A program made the position numbers and the translations under genes. A stretch of DNA of 64,000 nucleotides from Brevibacterium aurantiacum (lineage in GTDB: Bacteria > Actinomycetota > Actinomycetes > Actinomycetales > Brevibacteriaceae). Every line of letters starts with the position of its first letter. The first letter of the stretch is position 1. The stretch lies in the NCBI RefSeq assembly GCF_007558825.1, contig NZ_VLTK01000008.1, forward strand, positions 1 through 64,000. Direction: 5' to 3'. Under the pieces are notes generated by a model. That model searched no databases. It was given only the letters and a program-made list of their open reading frames with translations, and had not been told where the DNA came from. This document shows, piece by piece, positions 61,690 to 64,000 of the stretch.

Positions 61690-62963
61690 GCCCGCAGCTC
61701 ATTGAGCAGCTCAACGGCATGTTCGACGCGGACCGCGCCGTCGGAGACCAACCGTTCGACGATCTGGTCGACCTCGTGCGGCTGCGCACCTGCGGTGACG
61801 GCAACATTGCGAGCGTGCAGGGACATATGGCCGCGTTGGATCCCCTCAGTCGCGAGTGCCCTCAATGCGGCAGCGTTCTGCGCCAGTCCGACCGCCATGA
61901 TCACGGAGGCGAGCTCGGCCGCCGTCGCTACGCCAAGCACCGACACTGCTGTCTTCGCGGCCGGGTGGACACTTGTTGCTCCACCCACGAGCCCAACCGG
62001 CATTGGGAGCTCCATCGTGCCGACGAGGTTGCCCTCACGGTCGACTTCGTAGCGCGACATCGCAGAGTAGAGGCCCTGCGCCGCCGCATGCGAGTGGGCT
62101 CCGGCCTCGACTGCTCGCGTGTCGTTTCCGGTTGCCGACACCACCGCGGTGATCCCGTTCATGATTCCCTTGTTGTGGGTCGCGGCCCGATAGGGGTCAG
62201 CGACCGCAAGCTCGGCCGCGTCGAGCATATCTTCGACGACATCGGCACCGCCGAGGAGTTCTGCGTCGAAGACACCACGCACCCGGGTGAGACGCCGGTC
62301 GGCCTTATTCGTGAGAATACGCAGCAGCGGACGCCCACCGGCAATCTCTCCCAGCCTCGGCGCCACGGCCTCTGCCATCGTGTTCACAGCATTGGCGCCC
62401 ATGGCGTCGCGCACGTCAACGACGAGGTGAACGACGACATACGTCCCTCGCCTGCTCGGCACGAGGCGAACGATGATGTCACGAACGCCGCCGCCGACCT
62501 CGACGAGCCGGGGATCCTGGCTGTCGGCGAGGGCGCTGATCTCTTCCGTCGATTCGAGCAGCCGCAGACGAGCGGCTTCGGGGTCAGTGATGTCGAGGAG
62601 TTGAATCTGCGCCTGCATCAGGGGATCTGTCTGCGACGTGGTGAATCCGCCGGTCGCACGTGTCATCCTCGCGAGATTGCTCGCCGCCGCAACGACAGAA
62701 GGTTCCTCTGTCGCCATCGGAACGAGCACATCTCTTCCATCGACGAGGAAGTTCGTCGCGATCCCGATCGGTGTGCCGAGCACACCCACAACGTTCTCGA
62801 TCATCCGGTCGGCCTGGTCGAGCAGCAAGCCCGACTCAGGGTTCCACGTCTCGAAACGAGACTCTGAAAGGCCCGAGACCTCGGCTACTTCGGCCCGTCT
62901 CAGGCTGACTGAGTACTTTCGGAATCCCGAAATCCTGCTGCTTCGCGCCGCGTCACTGCTCAC
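61686..62963 (-). CDS. mvaA: Class II (degradative) HMG-CoA reductase
   Basis: 425 aa, no membrane anchor. Class II motifs are present: ENVVGVLGTPIGIATNFLVD with the catalytic Glu region (PMATEEPSVVAAASNLA), the NAD-binding DAMGANAVNTMAEAVAP, catalytic Lys in RAATHNKGIMNGITAVV, and the C-terminal His in GHMSLHARNVAVTAG. The reaction in this context is mevalonate + CoA to HMG-CoA with NAD(P)H formation. Divergent from a MHS-type symporter. No other mevalonate biosynthesis genes adjoin it, which supports a catabolic role. Confidence 0.93.
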   Translation of the reverse strand: MSSDAARSSRISGFRKYSVSLRRAEVAEVSGLSESRFETWNPESGLLLDQADRMIENVVGVLGTPIGIATNFLVDGRDVLVPMATEEPSVVAAASNLARMTRATGGFTTSQTDPLMQAQIQLLDITDPEAARLRLLESTEEISALADSQDPRLVEVGGGVRDIIVRLVPSRRGTYVVVHLVVDVRDAMGANAVNTMAEAVAPRLGEIAGGRPLLRILTNKADRRLTRVRGVFDAELLGGADVVEDMLDAAELAVADPYRAATHNKGIMNGITAVVSATGNDTRAVEAGAHSHAAAQGLYSAMSRYEVDREGNLVGTMELPMPVGLVGGATSVHPAAKTAVSVLGVATAAELASVIMAVGLAQNAAALRALATEGIQRGHMSLHARNVAVTAGAQPHEVDQIVERLVSDGAVRVEHAVELLNELRA

Positions 62964-63016
62964 GCTGTTCCTCCACTGATGGTTCTCATCGATTGTCTGA
63001 CGTGGTCACTGTAAAT

Positions 63017-63041
63017 GCCATACCCAGTGCCGCGGTATGGC
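63017..63041. promoter_or_regulatory. Operator candidate between mvaA and the symporter gene
   Basis: GCCATACC-N9-GGTATGGC is a perfect 8-bp inverted repeat in the divergent intergenic region, and a further CCATACCGG half-site lies near 63080. It is well placed to control both transcripts, probably through a regulator beyond the window. Confidence 0.55.
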
Positions 63042-63149
63042 CGAAAGTCCATGCGTGCTCTCCTCATCATGGGCGGCCACCCATACCGGTTTCAGCGCGC
63101 ATGGGACACGATGTGGCTGTCATGTCCACTGCTCTCGATGAGGAGAACA

Positions 63150-64000
63150 ATGTCCACGCCCAATTCCGACGCGCCTCCAGAGATATCCGGACCACAACCC
63201 GCCTCGGTGAACGACGGTGGGAGAGACACACCTGGACCGAGCATGCGGACCATCGCCTTCTCGAGCCTGATGGGAACGACCGTCGAATGGTTTGACTTCT
63301 TCGCCTATTCGACTGCCGCGGCACTCATCATCAATTCGCTGTTCTTCCCCGAATACGACCCCATCGTCGGTATGATACTCGCCTTCGGCGGTATCGCAGT
63401 CGGTTACTTCGGACGCCCACTCGGATCGATCGTCTTCGGGCATTTCGGAGACCGCATCGGTCGCAAGACCATGCTCGTCCTCTCGCTCATGCTCATGGGA
63501 GGTGCGACGTTCGCCATCGGACTTCTCCCGACTTACTCGCAGATCGGAGTTGCGGCACCACTGTTGCTCATGTCCTTGCGCTTCGTCCAGGGCTTCGCTC
63601 TGGGCGGCGAATGGGGCGGGGCCGTCCTCATCGTCGTCGAGCACGCACCGGCCAGTCGCAGAGGACTGTATGGGAGCGTGCCTCAGATCGGCCTCGCACT
63701 CGGTCTGACTCTGGCGACGTTGATCTACCTCGACCTCAACCAGCTTCCTGACGCGGCATTCGCGTCGTGGGGCTGGCGCGTGCCCTTCCTCGCCAGCGCC
63801 GCACTGGTCATCGTCGGACTGCTCATCAGGATGCGGATCTCCGAGACTCCGGAGTTCCAGGCTCTGCAAGCAGAAGGACGCAGCTCACGCATGCCGATCG
63901 TGGATGCGCTGAGAACACATTGGCGTGAGATCATTCTTGCCGCACTGAGCTTCGCGGGCATCGGCGCGGTCTTCTATATGCTCTTCACCTTCAGCCTCAC
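63150..64000 (+). CDS. MHS-family MFS symporter, partial (runs off the window end)
   Basis: The frame starts at ATG 63150 (AGGAG at 63141-63145) and is open to 64000. The first conserved residues after a polar 30-aa leader are SSLMGTTVEWFDFFAYSTAA, the hallmark of metabolite:H+ symporters (ProP/ShiA group), followed by motif A (FGHFGDRIGRKTMLVLSLML), RFVQGFALGGEWGGAVLIVV and helices 5-7 (GWRVPFLASAALVIVGLLI, RMRISETPEFQAL). Divergent from mvaA-mvaB, it is the probable mevalonate (or related acid) importer; the substrate is inferred from context only. Confidence 0.85.
   Translation, partial: MSTPNSDAPPEISGPQPASVNDGGRDTPGPSMRTIAFSSLMGTTVEWFDFFAYSTAAALIINSLFFPEYDPIVGMILAFGGIAVGYFGRPLGSIVFGHFGDRIGRKTMLVLSLMLMGGATFAIGLLPTYSQIGVAAPLLLMSLRFVQGFALGGEWGGAVLIVVEHAPASRRGLYGSVPQIGLALGLTLATLIYLDLNQLPDAAFASWGWRVPFLASAALVIVGLLIRMRISETPEFQALQAEGRSSRMPIVDALRTHWREIILAALSFAGIGAVFYMLFTFSL

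Noticed and set aside
1-64000. CRISPR array, tRNA or rRNA genes
   Set aside because: No regularly spaced repeats, no cloverleaf with a T-arm and acceptor, and no rRNA-like stretch were seen. The only tandem repeat (51383-51430) is a two-copy duplication.
1-64000. Genome-wide recoding of TGA as Arg or another amino acid
   Set aside because: Many intact genes in the window end in TGA at the expected place with tight overlaps to the next start, so TGA is a working stop codon.

Overview
The window is a high-GC actinobacterial chromosome or plasmid segment. Codon use, IdeR/DtxR-type iron boxes, IS110/IS3/IS5-type elements, SIP-family siderophore reductases, a YkvI-type transporter and a degradative HMG-CoA reductase would fit a Brevibacterium or close relative such as a rind or skin actinobacterium. 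That genus call is inference from gene content only; there is no rRNA or tRNA to anchor it.

Layout. (1) 1-7.2 kb: an accessory block of unknown proteins. It holds a J-domain/NERD protein and a family of proteins carrying the same N-terminal tag (NRVQAGIPxGGQ), one interrupted by an in-frame TGA and one cut off by a rearrangement. (2) 7.2-8.5 kb: debris, including a heme-oxygenase tail and the tail of a siderophore ABC ATPase. (3) 8.6-9.9 kb: an intact copper pair (YcnI, CopC). (4) 10-13.8 kb: an IS3 relic, then an FAD amine oxidase and a YkvI-type transporter divergent from an XRE/cupin regulator. (5) 14.3-16.9 kb: IS5-family, IS110 and IS701-like elements. (6) 17-25.3 kb: an intact iron/siderophore locus with a tandem-duplicated AraC regulator divergent from a SIP-methyltransferase fusion, a binding lipoprotein and two exporter-fold ABC proteins with complementary active-site defects, preceded by an iron box. 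(7) 25.3-35 kb: a decayed flavin monooxygenase, an IS21 end, a large helicase-nuclease split by TGA, a shortened DprA and a wrecked MobF relaxase, all probably remains of an integrative or conjugative element. (8) 35.1-37.2 kb: a DHA2 drug exporter with a divergent XRE/cupin regulator. (9) 37.2-39.1 kb: remains of an iron/heme ABC importer and a chimeric transposase ORF. (10) 39.2-48.3 kb: a tightly overlapping, iron-box-preceded operon with two exporter-fold ABC subunits, two ECF S components, an ECF T component, a fused double ECF ATPase, an MFS exporter and an O-methyltransferase. (11) 48.4-51.7 kb: more IS and ABC debris and a broken TauE-type permease. (12) 52.2-54.4 kb: a VKOR-family thiol oxidoreductase coupled to a second SIP reductase, then a TetR regulator. 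(13) 55.4-60.8 kb: a TPP enzyme, a YtcJ-type amidohydrolase and PaiB in one overlapping operon divergent from a MocR regulator. (14) 60.8-64 kb: HMG-CoA lyase and class II HMG-CoA reductase divergent from an MHS-type symporter cut by the window end, a likely mevalonate catabolism locus.

How it works together. At least three separate iron or siderophore modules are intact (18.7-25.3, 39.2-48.3 and 52.2-53.6 kb), and remains of two or three others lie between them, separated by transposon fragments. This looks like an iron-acquisition island that has repeatedly gained and lost uptake systems. The most unusual intact system is the 39.2-48.3 kb operon, which places an IrtAB/YbtPQ-like ABC pair and a complete ECF transporter with two S subunits under one apparent iron-responsive control region.
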